A DNA stretch of 64,000 nt from Stomorhina lunata (lineage: Eukaryota > Arthropoda > Insecta > Diptera > Rhiniidae), in contig OW121744.1 of NCBI GenBank assembly GCA_933228675.1, positions 20,985,111 through 21,049,110 of the forward strand, written 5' to 3'. Below are positions 11,874 through 22,878 of this stretch, in pieces. Under the pieces are notes generated by a model. It was not told the DNA's origin, made no database searches, and was given only the letters and a program-made list of their open reading frames with translations. Made by a program: the position numbers and the translations under genes. Each line of letters begins with the position of its first letter. Positions within the stretch are counted from its first letter, which is position 1.

Positions 11874-12664
11874 TTTTATACCCTTCACCACCATAGGTGG
11901 AAAGGGTATTATAAGTTTGTGTTAATGTTTGTAACGCATAGAAATATTTGTCTTAGACCCACCTTTTAGTATACCAGTAGTCTTAGAATCACTTTCTGAG
12001 TCCATTTAGCGATGTCCGTCCGTCCGTCTGGCTGGCTGGACCCCCATGTAAACCTTGTAATCAAACTACAGGTCGCAATTCTAAAGATAATTTGATAAAA
12101 TTTGGCACAGATAATTTTTTTGATAATGGGACCATGGCTATTGAAATTGGTCAAAATCGGTCCATTATTTATGGTACCTCCCATAGGTCCCACTTCCCGG
12201 AATTGATATATTGGCCGCAAATATCAATATTTTTTCATGAAATTTAAAACAAATACTGCTTATGTAAACTTAAATCACTGTATCAAATTTCGTTGAAATC
12301 GGTCCACATTTGACCATAGCTCCCATACAAACTCTTCTTTAAAAATGCACTAAATGAGACAAAAAATCACTAAAATGCTCGTAAATCTAAAGATAATGAA
12401 ACTTTTGAGTTTAGTTTTTTTCATTCATAATTTTTGTAACAACTGTAATCAAATTTCGAGATAATCGGTCTACATTTGACCCTAGCTCTCATATAAGTCC
12501 AAATGACGGAAACAGGTTGAGTATATAAGTTTTGAGACAATGTTTGTATGATGGCAAAATTTAGCAAATATTTGTCTTTATACAGGAAAAATAACACCTT
12601 TGACCTTAGTGGTGAAGGGTATCGTATGGTCGGCTTGACCGACTATAGTGCTTTCTTACTTGTT
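11874..12664. mobile_element. Nonautonomous interspersed element, TATACCCTTCACC...TTACTTGTT type
   Basis: Starts TTTATACCCTTCACCACC and ends GGTGAAGGGTATCGTATGG, then CGGCTTGACCGACTATAGTG and TTACTTGTT. The first 15 or so bases and the GGTGAAGGGTAT near the end are inverted complements. Inside are the pyrimidine stretch CCGTCCGTCCGTCTGG (about 12008-12030) and repeated GAAATCGGTCCACATTTGACC phrases. This layout is common to a short repeat class in higher flies (from memory; I do not name the family). It has no coding capacity. Confidence 0.7.
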
Positions 12665-12779
12665 GTATTTAATAAAGATTTGACAGGTCGCTGATAGCGA
12701 AGTCTGCTGCACTTGGGTCGTAAAGAGGTTTCTTTATGGTACCTGATAAACAGAGGTCGACACAAAGAGAACAGAATAA

Positions 12780-13412
12780 AAAATGTTTCTATAGAAAATT
12801 TTTTTATAAAAAAATTTTCTATAGAAAATTTTCTTACCAAAAGTTTTTCTATAGAAAATTTTTTTATCAAAATTTTTTTATAGTAAATTTTTGAATCAAA
12901 AATTTTGTTATAGGAATTTTTTCAAAAATTTTTCAATAGAAAATTTTAATATCAAAAATTTTTCTATAGAAAATTTTTTCCAAAAATATTTTATCAAAAA
13001 TTTTAGTTAGAACATTTTTTTATCAAAAATTTTTCTATAGAAAATTTTTTTATGAAAAATTTTTTTATAGAAAATTTTGTTATCAAAACTTTTTCTATAG
13101 AAAAATTTTGTATACAATATTTTTATCCAAAATTTTGCTAAAGAAAATTTTTTGTAGAATATTTTTTGATCCTAAATTTTTCTATAGTAAAATTTTTTAT
13201 AAAATATTTTTTTATCAAAAATTTTTTATAGAATAATTTTTTATCAAAAATTTTTCTATAGAAAATTAATTTATCAAAAAATTTTCTATAGAAAATTATT
13301 TTATCAAAAATTTTTCTATTTTATTATCAAGAAAATTTTTTATAGTAAATTTTTTATAGAAAATTTTTTAGAAAATTTTTATATCAAAATTTTTTTATAG
13401 AAAACTTTTTTA
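12780..13412. repeat. Minisatellite, ~30 bp, core TTTTTCTATAGAAAA, linker TTTTTTATCAAAAA
   Basis: About 20 imperfect units. The right part (13020-13455), together with its nonrepetitive tail CCTAACTTAAATAGG through CAATGTGCCG, is copied at 13464-13850. Confidence 0.82.
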
Positions 13413-13463
13413 TTCTCCTAACTTAAATAGGTATTTTTTTCAATGTGCCGTTTTTTTATTTTT

Positions 13464-13850
13464 TTTAACGAAATTTTTTTTTATCAAAAATTTTTCATAG
13501 AAAATTTTTTTATGAAAAATTTTTTTATAGAAAATTTTGTTATCAAAAATTTTTCTACAGAAAATTTTTGTATACAATATTTTTATCAAAAATTTGGCTA
13601 AAGAAATTTTTTGATCCTAAGTTTTTCTATAGAAAATTTTTTTATAAAATATTTTATTATTAAACATTTTTTATAGAATAATTTTTTTATCAAAAATTTT
13701 TCTATAGAAAATTAATTTATCAAAAATTTTTCTATAGAAAATTATTTTATCAAAAATTTTTCCTCAGAAAGTTTTTTAGAAAATTTTTATATCCAAATTT
13801 TTTATTTTCCTAACTAAAATAGGTTTTTTTTTTCAATGTGCCGTTCTTAT
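13464..13850. repeat. Second copy of the adjacent satellite block with its tail
   Basis: Repeats 13020-13455 in the same orientation. The distinctive order is TATGAAAAATTTTTTTATAG, TATACAATATTTTTATC, TTGATCCTAA and then CCTAACTAAAATAGG with CAATGTGCCGTT. The copies differ by several substitutions and indels, so the duplication is not recent. Confidence 0.75.
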
Positions 13851-13860
13851 GCTTTAAAAA

Positions 13861-16142
13861 CAGGGACTGTAACGGTTATGACTTTTATAATAAAACTCAG
13901 AAAATAACGGTTACTTTTGGATTTTTATTTTTTTGATCAGAAGTTGTTTTGTGCCTTTTATTATTTCAGGCAAAAATAACAGTTATTTTTGCTTCATATT
14001 TAATCGCTCAAATTATACCGGGTATTTTTGATTTATATTTTTTTGCTCAATTGTTTGAGTATGTTTGATTTATATTATATCGCTCAAAGTATACTGGGTA
14101 TTTCTGTTTAATATTATATCGCTCAACTTATACCGTGTATTTTTGTTTGTATTTTATCGATCAATTCATACCGGGTAAGTTTGATTTTTATTATATCGCT
14201 GAATATGTGACGGTTATTTTGATATAATATTATATCAAGCCATGACTTTTTATTTTGTGATTAAATTTTTTTTAAGCAATTTCTGAAATCTTTTAAAATT
14301 GATTTTTTTTTGAAAATTTCCCATAAAAATGGGAAATTTTGAAAATTTCCCACAAAAATTTGAAAATTTGAAAATTTCCCACAAAAATGGGAAATATTGA
14401 AAATTTTCCATAAAAATGGAAAATTTTGAAAATTTTCCGAAAAAATGGTAAATTTTGAAAATTTCCCAAAAAAATGGTAAATTTCGAAAATTTCCTATAA
14501 AAATAGGAAATTTTGAAAATTTCCCACAAAAATGGTAAATTTTGAGAATCTCCCGAAAAAATGGAAAATTTTGAAAATTTCCCGAAAAAATGGTATATTT
14601 TGAAAATTTCCCGAAAAAATGCTAAAATTTGAAAATTTCCTATAAAAATGGTAAATTTTGAAAATTTCCTGGGGAAATTTTGAAAATTTCCCGAAAAAAT
14701 GGTAAATTTTGAAAATTTCCCGAAAAAATGGTAAATTTTGAAAATTTCCTATAAAAATGGTAAATTTTGAAAATTTCTTATAAAAAAGGGAAATTTTGAA
14801 AGTTTCCCATAAAAATGGAAAATTTTGAAAATTTCCCATAAAAACGGGAAATTTTTAAAATTTCCCACAAAAATGATATTTTGAAATTTTCCGAAAAAAT
14901 GGTAAATTTTGAAAATTTCCTTAAAAATGGGAAATTTTCAAAATATACCATAAAAATGGAAAATTTTGAAAATTTCTCATAAAAAATGGTAAATTTTAAA
15001 AATTTCCCATAAAAATGGAAAATTTTGAAAATTTCTCATAAAAATGGTAAATTTTGAAAATTTTCCATAAAAATGGGAAATTTTGAAATATTCCCGAAAA
15101 AATGGGAAATTTTGAAAATTTCCCGTAAAAATGTGCAATTTTGAAAATTTCCCGTAAAAATGTGCAATTTTGAAAATTTCTCATAAAATGGGAAAATTTG
15201 AAAATTTTCCATACAAATGGGAAATTTTGAAAATTTCCCATAAAAATGGGAAATTTTAAAAATTTCCCATAAAAATGGGAAATTTTGAAAATTTCCCATA
15301 AAAATGGTAAATTTTGAAAATTTCCCATAAAAATGGTGAATTTTGAAAATTTTCCATAAAAACGGGAAATTTTTAAAATTTCCCTTAAAAATGGTAAAAT
15401 TTTGAAAATCTCCCATAAAAACGGAAATTTTGAAAATTTCCCATAAAAAGGGGAAATTTTGAAAATTTCCCGTAAAAATGTTTAATTTTAAAATTTTTTC
15501 ATAAATATTGAAAATTTTTAAAATTCCCTATATTTAAGGGAAGGAAATTTTCAAAATTTTCAAAATTTCCCATTTTTATGGACGATTTTTAAATTTTCCC
15601 ATTTATATGGGAAATTTTCAAAATTTCCCATTTATATGGAAAATTTTCAAATTTTCCCATTTTATTGAAAATTTTCAAAATTGCACATTTTTACGGAAAA
15701 TTTTCAAAATTGCACATTTTTACGGGAAATTTTCAAAATTTCCCATTTTTTCGGAAAATTTTCAAAATTTTATGGGAAATTTTCAAAATTTCCATTTTTA
15801 TTGGAAATTTTAAAAATTTACCATTTCTATGGGAAGTTTTCATATTTTTACGTAAAATTTTCGAACTTTCCGATTTTTATATAAAAAAATCAAATTCCTG
15901 CTCTAAAAAATCAATTTTAAAAGATCTCAGAAATTGCTTAAAAAAATTTAAATCACAAAATAAAAAGTCATTGCTTGATTTAATATTATATCAAAATAAC
16001 CGTCACATATTGAGCGATATAATAAAAATCAAACTTACCCGGTATGAATTGGGCAATAAAATATAAATAAAAAATACCCGGTATAATTTGAGCGATATAA
16101 TATAAATCAAAAATACCCGATATGAATATTTTTATGGAGCCC
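13861..16142. mobile_element. Foldback-like element: long inverted repeats made of tandem repeats
   Basis: The two arms are inverted copies. The outer parts hold ~40-bp units with ATACCGGGTATTTTTGAT and TATATCGCTCAA (five or six at 13975-14215, three at 16005-16130). A middle unique segment matches inverted (14216-14310 against 15893-16005, including GACTTTTTATTTTGTGATT and AAGCAATTTCTGA). The inner parts are the TTTCCCATAAAAATGG satellite, whose orientation flips near 15500-15560. Unequal copy numbers between arms and repeats-within-arms are hallmarks of Drosophila foldback elements (known of that class). No transposase is present and no clear target-site duplication was found; the outer limits (AGGGACTG on the left, GGAGCCCT on the right) are approximate. 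Confidence 0.72.
14310..15870. repeat. Minisatellite, ~29 bp, core TTTCC(C/A)(A/T)(T/A)AAAAATGG
   Basis: The unit is GAAAATTTCCCATAAAAATGGGAAATTTT written in parts: GAAAATTTCCCATAAA, then AATGGGAAATTTT. Units run in one orientation to about 15500 and in the opposite one from 15545. The open frames across it (FQNFPFLWEIFKISHF-like) are by-products of the period and appear on both strands. The array forms the inner arms of the foldback-like element. Confidence 0.85.
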
Positions 16143-17406
16143 TAATTTGTGATCATAAATCTGATAACATTCGTATTTGCATCGCAGATTCTGGCTAAAA
16201 TCATATTTTAAATTGAGATTCTTTTAAAAGTTTATAATTTTAGTCATGGACCGTAATGGATGCAAAATTTGTATTCTTTGTAGTCAGTCTTGATAAAATG
16301 AATTTTGTATCATTTTGTATCAGGCTTTGTATCCAAAATTCGTATTTTCTAGGTATCACTGTTAAATCTTTGTCTTTAATTCAATCAGTTTTTAACTGTT
16401 ATCAACTCCTACTCTAATATTTTTCAAATCTTAATGATAGAGGTTTAATGACTTCATTATTTATAATTTTTTTTCTTGACTTTCACAAATTACATGTTAT
16501 TTAGCTTTTTTTCGTTCTTAACTTTTTTTTAAGTTTAATTAGTTTCCATGTCAAACCCATAATAAGTAGTTTTTATTATTATTGATTCTCATACTCTACT
16601 CGAAACTACTTTTCAAACGTTACTAAAGTCCTTAAGGGATATGTATTTTTTTTTTGTTGTTGTTTTGTTTTATTATATAATTCCTCTCCATAACATTCGA
16701 TTAACATCTGCGCATCACAACTTAATCCTTAAGGATAATAAAGAAAATATAAAAATAAATCCAAAAAAATAAAAATACTTAGTCAATATCAGATAAATAT
16801 TACAAAATATTGGCAGGAGTAAATAGCAATAAAAAAGGAGTAACAAACAACAATTGTAAATACCTAAAAGCCAAAGAAAGAGTATTAGGACTTATAATTT
16901 GTTTCAAATAAATCTCAAGGTATTAAATACTAAAAAAAAATCTTTATCAGGCAAAAAAAAAAAAAAACGAAATAATATAAAAGGTTATAAAAACTTAAAT
17001 TGCTACCTTTCCATCTCTCACCATTTCAGGAGCTAAGAACTCAGACTAATTCAGCAAAAATTTCATTCGTTTGCTGTTTCCTTTTGTTTTGGCTGGGGGC
17101 AGATTTTATAGGAAATAAGTCGAAATGATTTCGCCAACACTCTCAGGAAAAATACACGTTTTAGTAATAATTTATTACCTATTGAAGCTGAAAATACGTA
17201 AACGTAAGCGAAAAATTTATTTCTATTTTGTACAGGAAAAAAAAGAGGAAAGTATGAAAAAAAGAAGAAGCTCGGCAAACACAAGTCCATACAATAATGG
17301 CAATGTCGAAACAACAACTTGAAAACTCAATTAGGCCTAACAAATCCTGCAACAATAAAAATATGTTGGATTATTTTGGTGTTTTGGTTTTATTTGCTCA
17401 CAGCAT
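16143..17406. other. Unique spacer, no gene supported
   Basis: AT-rich with homopolymer runs (for example A-rich at 16953-16970). An open frame of 65 codons at 17125-17322 ends in a serine/asparagine/threonine-rich stretch that looks less random than its surroundings, but it has no homologue I recognise and no supporting neighbours, so it is not called. Confidence 0.4.
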
Positions 17407-18172
17407 TTTTTTTATACCCTACAGCATTATAAGTGGGATAGATATTGTAAGTCTGTGCTAATTTTTGCAACATCTAGATATATTGGACTATACTTTTGGT
17501 TTAGTTACACTAACCGACTCGGAATTGCTTGCTGAATCGATGGGTTCTTTCTTTAAAATTACACATGGTTATACTGCATTACTTTTTAGCGTTTCAGTAA
17601 TCAGTAAATGCTTATTTTTAATGAAATATTATTTTCATTTCCAGTAAACTTTTACTGATTACCGAAATAAAATAAGTATTCTGTAAATTTTACTGATTAC
17701 TGAAACAAAATCGAGTAAATAGTAAAGTTAACGGAATACTGAAAAAAATCAGTAATCGGTAACTTCTACTGATTACTAAAATATTTTCAGTAATCAGTAA
17801 ATTTTACTGAATACTGAAAATAAATTCTATAAACAGTAAACGTTTCTGATTAATGATGAGATTGCAGTTTTAAGAAATTGTATATCCTAATTTATAATTT
17901 TATATAATATAATTTAACTGGGTGAGGAGGGAGGTCCATGTTCATAGCTAAGATGAAGGATAGCAAAGATAAATCTGGGCCTACCAAGTAATGACCAATC
18001 AGAACCGTTGCTTGGTATCCAAATTCGAATTTCGGGAAAACTTTTTTCCCGACTCTCGTAATTAAAAAAATATTTATAAATATCGTAAGAGCGTTCTACT
18101 AAACAACTTTAAATTTCTGTGATGTAGGATATCATATAATCGGGCTAGACCAACTTTTATTCTTCTTACTTG
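17407..18172. mobile_element. Degenerate second copy of the TATACCC...TTACTTG element
   Basis: Begins TTTTTTTATACCCTACAGCA and continues with phrases parallel to the 11874 copy (TTGTAAGTCTGTGCTAATTT against TTATAAGTTTGTGTTAATG). It ends GGATATCATATAATCGGGC, CTAGACCAA and TTCTTACTTGTG. The middle differs and contains the 17576-17860 repeat. The copy is old and diverged. Confidence 0.5.
17576..17860. repeat. Imperfect repeats of TTACTGATTACTGAAA
   Basis: About ten copies of the phrase CAGTAATCAGTAAA or its complement TTTACTGATTACTGAAA occur at irregular ~20-30-bp spacing and in both orientations, so neighbours can pair. The block interrupts the body of the degenerate interspersed element. Confidence 0.65.
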
Positions 18173-18384
18173 TGTATTTTATTTTATTGTTATCCTTCAA
18201 TATAATGAACTTTTTAAAACAAAAATAAATAAAAAAATATTTATTGAAAAGTTTATTAAGGCTCCTAAGACACTGCGTAAAATAATTAAAGGTGCAGTTA
18301 AGACAAAAAGTGCACCAGAAGCCGCAGACTTTTTTTATTTTTCGTAAATATCACGATCATTTATGAAACTCTTAAAAAAATATT

Positions 18385-19622
18385 AAAAAAATTTTACTAA
18401 AGAAAAAATTTTTTTTTGATAAAAAAAATTTCTATAGAAAAATTTTTGATAAAAAAAATTTCTATAGAAAAATTTCTGATAAAAAAATTTTCTATAAAAA
18501 AATTTTTGTCAAAAAAACATTCTACAAAAATATTTTTGAAAAAAAAAAAATTTTTTTAGAAAAATTTTTGATAATCAAATTTTCTACAAAAAAATTTTGA
18601 TAAAAAATTTCTATAGAAAAATTTTTGTTCTGTTCTTCTATAGAAAAATTTTTGATAAAAAAATTTCTTTAGAAAAAATTTAGTTAAAAAAATTTTCTAT
18701 AGAACAGTTTTTGATAAAAAAGATTTGTAGAGAAAAATTTTTGATACAAAAATTTTCTATAGAAAAATGTTTGTACTGTTCAATTACAGAAAACTTTTTG
18801 ACAAAAAAAAAAAATTCTATAGAAAAACTTTTGATAAAAAAATTTTCTATTGAAAAATTCTTGATAAACAAATTTTCTTTACAAAAATTCTTAATAAAAA
18901 AGTTTTCTATAGAAAAATTTTTGACAAAAATGTTTTCTATAGAAAAATTATTGAAAAAAATTTTGATAAAAAAATTTTTTATAGAAAAATTTTTGATAAA
19001 AATTTTTTTTTTAGAAAAATTTTTGACAAAAAAATTTTCTACAGAAAAATTTTGATAAAAAATTTCTATAGAAAAATTTTTGTTCTGTCCTTCTATAGAA
19101 AAATTTTTGATAAAAAAATTTCTTTAGAAAAAATTTATGTTAAAAAAACTTTCTATAGAACAATTTTTGATAAAAAAAAATTCTATAGAAAAATTTTTGA
19201 TAAGAAAATTTTCTATAAAAAAATGTTTGATCTGTTTTTTTATAGAAAACTTTTTGACAAAAAAACATTTCTATAGAAAAATTTTTGATAAAAAAAATTT
19301 TCTATAGAAAAACTCTTGATAAAAAAATTTTTTTTACAAAAATTCTAAATAAAAAATTTTGATAGAAATATTTTCTATAGAAAAATTTTTGATCAAAAAG
19401 TTTTCTATAGAAGAATTTTTGATCAAAAAGTTTTCTGTAGAAAAACTTTTGATCAAAAAGTTTTCTATAGAAAAATTTTTGATCAAAAAGTTTTCTATAG
19501 AAAAATTTTTGATAAAAAAGTTTTTTATAGAAAAATTTTTGATAAAAAAGTTTTCTGTAGAAAAATTTTTGATCAAAAAGTTTTTTATAGAAAAATTTTT
19601 GATAAAAAAGTTTTCGAAAGAA
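18385..19622. repeat. Minisatellite, ~30 bp, core TTTTCTATAGAAAA, linker ATTTTTGATAAAAAA
   Basis: About 41 units. The end at 19359-19620 is the most regular (linker TTTTGATCAAAAAG or TTTTGATAAAAAAG). Because the period is close to 30 bases, which is divisible by three, long open frames with ten-residue periods (IKKFSIEKFL-like) run on both strands. These are not genes. Confidence 0.9.
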
Positions 19623-19639
19623 ATTAATTTTTTGTTGAA

Positions 19640-19700
19640 CCAAGAATTTATGTTAAGAGGTTGTGGGTTCGAATCCGGGCTCAGGTTCATATCATAAATT
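19640..19700 (+). other. tRNA-like B-box segment, possible SINE or tRNA fragment
   Basis: GGTTGTGGGTTCGAATCCGG lies at 19659-19678, and the inner GGTTCGAATCC (19666-19676) is a perfect RNA polymerase III B box. No A box and no cloverleaf can be drawn because satellite DNA reaches 19622 on the left. It could be the remnant of a tRNA-derived SINE or a chance match. Confidence 0.35.
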
Positions 19701-20100
19701 TTTATTTTTTAATTTTAATAATTTTTATGATTTTTAAATTAGATTAATAATTTTTAAGAATACTGAAAAAACTATGTGACACTTAGCAGTGTGGAATGCT
19801 GCATTTTCTGTCCCGCTACGGACTTCATCAGTACACTGTGTCACCAACTGTTAGATGCCAGTAGTTAAGATCATCTATTTAACTGAATTCTTAAGCGAAA
19901 TTGAAAACGGGAATTATATTAACACTCATTTCTATTTCACCTATGACCATATGATCGATACAGTTAGACGAACTTATCCACCATAGTTTTTTTCTTTATA
20001 TTTTTGTATTCCTATCCTTTATTAATCTATATTTACTTTGTACTTTAACCAACTGTCAGCTGGTAATGAAGACAAAGATTTTTGTTTTGACAAGTCTTAT
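19701..20100. other. Unique spacer between two satellite blocks
   Basis: Contains ACACTTAGCAGTGTGGAATG, then CCCGCTACGG and CAGTACACTGTGTCACC, which give a less AT-rich stretch at 19775-19870. No open frame or RNA fold I can support. It may be the body of the element suggested by the B box on its left. Confidence 0.35.
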
Positions 20101-20829
20101 AATAAAAAAGTTTTCTATAGAAAAATTTTGATAAAAAAGTTTTCTATAGACAAATTTTTGATAAAAAAGTTTTCTATAGACAAATTTTTGATAAAAAAGT
20201 TTTCTATAGACAAATTTTTGATAAAAAAGTTTTGTATAGAAAAATTTTTGAAAAAAAAATTTCAGTAGAAAAAATTTTGAAAAAAAAAAAAATTTTGAAA
20301 AAAAAAAATTTCAGTAGAAAAAATTTTGATTTAAAAATTTTCTATAGAAAAAATTTTGATTAAAAAATTTTCTATAGAAAAATTATTGATAAAAAAAATT
20401 TTTATAGAAAAATTTTTGATAAAAAATTTTTTTATAGAAAAATTTTTGAAAAAAAAATTTTCTATATAAAAATTGTTGATAAAAAATTTTCTGTAGAAAA
20501 ATTTTTGATAAAAAACTTTTCTATAGAAAAATTTTTGATAAAAAAATTTTCTATAGAAAAATGTTTGATAAAAAAATTTTTGATAAAAAAATTTTCTATA
20601 GAAAACTTTTTGATAAAAAAAATTTTCTATAGAAAAATTTTTTATAAAAAAATTTTCTGTAGAAAAATTTTTGATAAAAAAATTTTGTAAAGAAAAATTT
20701 TTGATAAAAAAATTTTGTATAGAAAAATTTTTGATAAAAAAATTTTATTTAGAAAAATTTTTGATAAAAAAATTTTATTTAGAAAAATTTTTGATAAAAA
20801 AATTTTGTATAGAAAAATTTTTGATAAAA
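20101..20829. repeat. Minisatellite, ~30 bp, linker ATTTTTGATAAAAAA, second block
   Basis: About 24 units of the same family as 18385-19622. Variants CTGTAG, GTATAG and ATTTAG of the core appear toward the right. Spacer 20830-21090 follows and holds no recognisable gene. Confidence 0.88.
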
Positions 20830-21090
20830 CATTTGAAAGTAATAATGTAATGATATTTTTGAACGCGGCTCAATGGATTGCAATTTCTGTCACGCCACAA
20901 GACGTTACAAGCACTAAGCGCCCTCGACCACAGTCGAGTTGTCAAACTGCAGAGATAATCATCAATTGGACTCATTGGGTTTGATAGAACATCACTACGT
21001 TTAATTGATTGTGTATTTCTACTATTACTTGTTTTGCTCGATCTTTTCGTTTCAATTTAAAGTTCGAATAATTAATTCCCAAATAATTAA

Positions 21091-21392
21091 AAAAATTTTC
21101 TATAGAAAATTTTTTGATAAAAAATTTTCGCATTTGATTCCAAATCTGTTACATTTATTTATTAATGTAACAGACCAATTTATTGATAAAAAGCCGAAAA
21201 ATTGTTTGCGGAGAAACCAAATATTTACATCCCGACAATTTTGTTATTTTTTGATAAAAAAATTTCTATAGAAAAATTTTTTATAAAAAAATTTTCTATT
21301 GAAAAGTTTTGTGATAAAAAAAATTCTCTATAGAAAAATTTTTGATAATAAAATTTGCTATAGAAAAATTTGTAATAAAGAAATTTTCTTAT
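21091..21392. repeat. Minisatellite, ~30 bp, third block, interrupted by dispersed repeat copy 2
   Basis: Units at 21091-21128 and 21249-21392 flank dispersed repeat A. The arrangement shows either insertion of that repeat into the array or co-duplication of both. Confidence 0.8.
21129..21225 (+). repeat. Dispersed repeat, copy 2
   Basis: CGCATTTGATTCCAAATCTG through GGAGAAACC matches 1924-2020 with about one change per ten bases. No open frame is conserved between the copies. Confidence 0.75.
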
Positions 21393-21665
21393 TATTTTGA
21401 TTGTCCAAAAAGTATGTTAACGAAATGTTTCTGAAATGTCTTTCGATCTATATCGAATGCCGCATTTTGTCCCTGGGTGTTAAATTTTTCCTGAAGTGTA
21501 ATAACAAAATAAAAGCAAATAATTGTTTGGGAGAAAGCATTGGAGCAATAGTGATTTTACTAGAAGAATTATATATTAAAAAAATACCTTTTCGATTCGA
21601 AACTTCTGCTTTACGGCTAAAGGGTGATATGGACAAAGTCATTTTCAACTGCTACAATCGTAATA

Positions 21666-21695
21666 ATGGGTGTTTTTTTTAGAGGTATAGAACTT
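21666..21695 (+). repeat. Left terminal inverted repeat of the mariner-like element
   Basis: ATGGGTGTTTTTTTTAGAGG continues into TATAGAACTT. It pairs with 22879-22908 with mismatches at the second base and in the T-rich middle. It follows the TA target at 21664-21665. Confidence 0.9.
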
Positions 21696-21771
21696 CGAAT
21701 TGAAATAAAACACAAGAAAATCGTTTTAATGTCCATCAATTTGGCTTTATTGGAAGGATAATTTTATGCCA

Positions 21772-22796
21772 TTAATATTTAAATATGATTTCGGGCATGT
21801 GGCCGCCGCGGCTGGTCCAATTTTCAACTACTTTTTCGAGCATATGGTGCCGTATGTTGGCAATAACGCCACGAATGTTGGCTTCCAAGTCCCCTAAAGT
21901 TTCTGGTTTGTTGGCGTAGACGAGCGACTTCACATATCCCCAAAGAAAATAATCCAGTGGTGTCAAATCGCACGATCTTGGTGGCCATTCCGCGAAATTA
22001 TGCGCTCATCGAATGTTTCCTTCAATAAATCAATTGTGACGTGCGCTGTGTGGCATGTAGCGCCGTCTTGTTGGAACCACAACTCATTCACATTCATGCC
22101 ATCCAATTGGGGAACAAAATAGTCTGTTATCATGGCTCTATACCGGTCACCATTTATGGTAACTGACTCTCCAGCATTATTTCGGAAGAAGTATGGCCCA
22201 ATGACTCCACCAGCCCATAGAGCACACCAAACAGTCAGTTTTTGTGGATGTAATGGCGTCTCAAGGGTCTCATGTGGATTCTCTTCACTCCAAATGCGGC
22301 AATTTTGCTTTTGAGCCTCATCACTGAACAAAATTTTGCGATGAAAATCAGCATCGAGATCAATCTCATTTTCGGCCCATACACCAAAATCACGACGCAT
22401 TGCATGGTCTCGCGGCTTTAATTCTTGCACAAGCTGGATCTTGTAAGGTCGCAAGCCAAGATCTTTGCGCAAAATCTTCCATAAAGTTGATGGACAAAGC
22501 TCCAATTGCTGTGCACGGTGACGAATCGATTCATTCGGATCCTCTTCAACACTTTGCTCTACAGCGGCAATTGTTTCTTCGGTGCGCACTGTTCGACGTC
22601 GCTGCGGATGCGTATTATCACATAGAGTAAACGTAGTGGGAAAACGATCCATGGTTAACCGAATTAATTGCTCTGATGGACGATTATGTCGACCATAAAA
22701 TGGACGGAGCTTGCGGTAAACTTCGCGAACTGAACCATTATTTTCGAAATAAATTTGCACTATTTGCAAGCGTTGTTCTTTTGTCAACCTGTTCAT
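21772..22796 (-). pseudogene. Mariner-type transposase, frameshifted and internally deleted
   Basis: DDD-type transposase (cut and paste at TA). The start is ATG at 22796, beginning MNRLTKEQRL; an upstream TTG extension is not needed. An N-terminal helix-turn-helix lies at about residues 2-50 and a second HTH at about 80-125. The first catalytic Asp is D159 in LFSDEA and the second D244 in FQQDGATCHTA. The frame then breaks near 21985 after RIISRNG. The third Asp resumes in another frame in WPPRSCDLTPLDYFLWGYVK, and the tail runs to TAA at 21772. A loss of about 7 bases would explain the shift. Just after FSDEA the family normally has about nine more residues (HF.LNGYVN) before KQNCRIW; here they are missing in frame. 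Both lesions would inactivate the enzyme. Confidence 0.92.
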
Positions 22797-22878
22797 GATG
22801 AAATGGCAAACCAAACTAAATATTAATCAGTTGACAGCTGACAAAATGGCCGCCAGTTAAAAAAGTGATGCCAACTTA

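Noticed and set aside
14293..16066. Open frames of 78-133 codons on both strands (FQNFPFLWEIFKISHF-type peptides)
   Set aside because: They are the translation of the 29-bp satellite in several frames and both orientations, with no independent coding evidence.
13861..16142. hAT element, because of CAGGGACTGTAA at the left end
   Set aside because: The right end (complement TAGGGCTCC) does not match it well, and no 8-bp target duplication could be found.
17125..17322. 65-codon plus-strand frame with a Ser/Asn/Thr-rich end
   Set aside because: No homology recognised, AT-rich Lys/Arg tract in the middle, and no linked exons. Not enough to call a gene.
18680..20984. Open frames with IKKFSIEKFL-type peptides
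   Set aside because: Direct consequence of the ~30-bp satellite period. Mirror frames exist on the other strand, many start at non-ATG codons.
21963..22814. Start of the mariner transposase at 22814
   Set aside because: That codon is TTG. The first ATG (22796) fits the family N-terminus MNRLTKEQRL.
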